Shown here in pieces: positions 4,864 to 6,523 of a DNA stretch of 6,523 nt. Under the pieces are notes generated by a model. That model saw nothing but the letters and a program-made list of their open reading frames with translations, was not told the origin of the DNA and made no database searches. Each line of letters begins with the position of its first letter. The first letter of the stretch is position 1. The position numbers and the translations under genes were made by a program. The stretch is from Streptosporangiaceae bacterium (GTDB lineage: Bacteria; Actinomycetota; Actinomycetes; Streptosporangiales; Streptosporangiaceae): assembly GCA_030038715.1 (NCBI GenBank), contig JASHSO010000414.1:1-6523 (forward strand), in the 5' to 3' direction.

Positions 4864-6523
4864 ATGCAGACCGCCGCGCCGCCCTCTTATCGCTTGGTAC
4901 GCCGCCCAGCGCCGACCGGCGAGCCGCTGCGCCTTGACGAGGCGCAGCGCCGGGTTGTCCGGCATGCCGGCGGGCCGCTGCTCGTGCTGGCCGGACCCGG
5001 TACGGGCAAGACGACGACGATCGTGGAAGCGGTCGTCGACCGCGTCGTTCGCCGCGGCGTGGCCCCGGGCCGCATCCTAGCGCTCACGTTCAGCCGGAAG
5101 GCTGCCGAGGAACTGCGCGATCGGATCGGCTCCCGGCTCGGCCGGACGCTCAGGCAACCGCTGGCGCTGACCTTTCACAGCTACGCCTACGCGCTAGTGC
5201 GGCGTGAGTACGTACTGGCCGGCGAGCCGCCGCCGGTGCTGCTGACCGGGCCGGAGCAGTTGCTCGAGGTTCGGCGTCTGCTGCGCGGCGAGGCGAGTGA
5301 CGGCGCCGGCAACTGGCCGGAGCGGCTGCGGTCGGCGATCGGCACGCAGGGATTCGCGGCAGAGCTGCGGGACTTCCTCATGCGCGCCGCCGAGCGCGGC
5401 CTCGATGGCAGCGGTCTCGCGGCACTGGGCAAACTGCGCAGCCGGGACGACTGGGTTGCTGCCGGGCGTTTCCTTGGCAGCTACGCGGCCAGGTTCGACC
5501 TCGCGCCGGTCCCCGCCTATGACTACGCCGAGATCGTCCGGATAGCGGGCGCGCTACTACGCCGCCGGCCCGTCCGGGCGCGCGAACGCGAGGCCTATGA
5601 TTGCGTGCTCGTCGACGAGTATCAAGACACCGACCCGGCGCAGGAAGAGCTGCTGATGCAGCTTGCGGGCGACGGACGCGAACTCATCGCCGTCGGCGAC
5701 CCCGACCAGTCCATCTATGCCTTCCGTGGCGCAGATGTGGATGCAGTGGGCAGGTTCACCGACCGGTTCCGGCGGGCGGACGGTAGTCCCGCCGACGTCG
5801 TGGCGCTGCAGACGTGCAGGCGCAGCGGGCCCGCGTTGCTCGCGGCGTCCCGCAGGGTCGCGGCGAGGCTGCCCGTAGCGCTAGGCCATCACGGCGCGGC
5901 CGCCAGCCGAGATCACAGGAGTCTGCTGCCGGCCGGCGACGCAGCGGGCGTCGTCCGCATCGTGATCGCCGCGAGCGCCAGCCAGGAGACTGCGGCAATC
6001 GCCGACACGCTGCGCCGCGCGCACCTGATAGACGGCCTGCCGTGGTCTTCGATGGCAGTCCTGGTCAGGTCCGCGGTCCGCCAGGCCCCGGCGCTACAAC
6101 GTGCGCTTACTGCGGCAGGAGTACCCGTGAGCGTGCCGGGCGATGACCTGCCGCTGACGGCTGAGCCGGGTACCAGGCCACTGCTGCAGCTGCTCGGCTG
6201 TGCCGTAACGCCGGAGTCGCTGACTGAGCAGGCTGCAGCCGAGCTGCTGACAAGTCCGCTCGGCGGTACCGACACCATCGCAGTCCGCAGATTGGTCCGC
6301 AAGCTCCAACTGGCGGCGCGGGCAGCAAGCGAGCCGCCCGTGCCCGAGCCGCTCGCCGCGGCGCTGCGCGATCCCGGCGAGTTGGACCGGGCCGGGTTGC
6401 CCGCCGCGGCGCCGGCCAGGAGAGTGGCGTCACTGCTCGCGGCAGCCCGTGCGGCGGAGCGCGACGGCACACCGCACGACGTGCTCTGGGCCGTGTGGGA
6501 GGCGTCGGGACTCGCGGCCCGGT
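4864..6523 (+). CDS. adnA: AdnA-like UvrD/PcrA-family ATP-dependent DNA helicase-nuclease subunit (3' truncated by window)
   Basis: The frame stays open for 553 codons to the window edge. It is a superfamily 1A helicase: Q-motif LDEAQRRVV (24-32), Walker A GPGTGKTT (44-51, K49), motif Ia LTFSRKAAEELRDRI (74-88), TFHSYAYALVR (103-113), Walker B DEYQD (251-255), and motif III GDPDQSIYAFRGA (278-290), followed by QTCRRS (316-321), where UvrD has its arginine-containing motif IV. The YRLVR start (9-13) resembles AdnA of mycobacteria and its Streptomyces homologues. AdnA pairs with AdnB as an end-resecting motor-nuclease for double-strand-break repair. The C-terminal RecB-like nuclease of AdnA and any adnB gene lie beyond the window, so the AdnA name rests on the N-terminus, size trend and gene neighbourhood. 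In-frame upstream starts exist at ATG 4852 and GTG 4837, but both fall inside the predicted promoter, so ATG 4864 is preferred. No clear Shine-Dalgarno sequence is visible. Confidence 0.88.
   Translation, partial: MQTAAPPSYRLVRRPAPTGEPLRLDEAQRRVVRHAGGPLLVLAGPGTGKTTTIVEAVVDRVVRRGVAPGRILALTFSRKAAEELRDRIGSRLGRTLRQPLALTFHSYAYALVRREYVLAGEPPPVLLTGPEQLLEVRRLLRGEASDGAGNWPERLRSAIGTQGFAAELRDFLMRAAERGLDGSGLAALGKLRSRDDWVAAGRFLGSYAARFDLAPVPAYDYAEIVRIAGALLRRRPVRAREREAYDCVLVDEYQDTDPAQEELLMQLAGDGRELIAVGDPDQSIYAFRGADVDAVGRFTDRFRRADGSPADVVALQTCRRSGPALLAASRRVAARLPVALGHHGAAASRDHRSLLPAGDAAGVVRIVIAASASQETAAIADTLRRAHLIDGLPWSSMAVLVRSAVRQAPALQRALTAAGVPVSVPGDDLPLTAEPGTRPLLQLLGCAVTPESLTEQAAAELLTSPLGGTDTIAVRRLVRKLQLAARAASEPPVPEPLAAALRDPGELDRAGLPAAAPARRVASLLAAARAAERDGTPHDVLWAVWEASGLAAR

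Noticed and set aside
4849..4874. GGAAT upstream of adnA as a second SigR promoter.
   Set aside because: No GTT follows at 18 or 19 bases; the GGAAT is better explained as part of the TGGAAT -10 box.
5913..6470. A 185-residue minus-strand frame opposite adnA.
   Set aside because: Ser/Ala-rich shadow of the helicase coding sequence, with no recognisable motif.

Overview
The window is very GC-rich, strongly codon-biased and almost fully coding, which points to a high-GC actinomycete. A SEC-C-tailed SecA, a DUF6459/Rv3235-type gene, a MoeZ fused to a rhodanese domain, an alkyltransferase-like (ATL) protein and an AdnA-type helicase are together an actinobacterial set. I cannot fix the order; the transmembrane protein plus subtilase pair looks like Streptosporangiales or related groups, but that is recollection, not a search result.

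Layout. Positions 1-136 hold the last 44 codons of secA on the + strand. Positions 137-297 are non-coding and carry a decaying tandem repeat that runs into the 3' end of a convergent minus-strand DUF6459-family gene (298-876). A short divergent spacer (877-952) carries a match to the thiol-oxidative-stress sigma factor (SigR/SigH) promoter consensus reading into moeZ (953-2131). A GC-rich hairpin follows the moeZ stop at once, and a TAAAAT box then sits just ahead of the next gene. That gene encodes a single-pass membrane protein of unknown function (about 2197-3084). It overlaps a signal-peptide-bearing, C-terminally anchored subtilisin-like protease (3078-4424), which in turn overlaps the ATL gene (4421-4741) by four bases. 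A 122-base spacer contains a small inverted repeat and a good match to the PafBC/RecA-NDp DNA-damage promoter. It is followed by the N-terminal 553 codons of an adnA-like UvrD-family helicase (4864 to the window edge).

How the genes relate. The moeZ, ATL and adnA order resembles the Rv3206c-Rv3204-Rv3202c neighbourhood of Mycobacterium tuberculosis, so this is a conserved sulfur-metabolism and DNA-repair locus. The membrane protein and subtilase are the accessory part: tightly coupled to each other and to ATL, with no obvious functional link to repair. The two stress-type promoter matches, redox stress for moeZ and DNA damage for adnA, fit what each gene does.

I see no CRISPR array, tRNA, rRNA, insertion sequence or phage gene. 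The least understood part is the membrane protein/subtilase pair. I do not see a convincing wholly new system.
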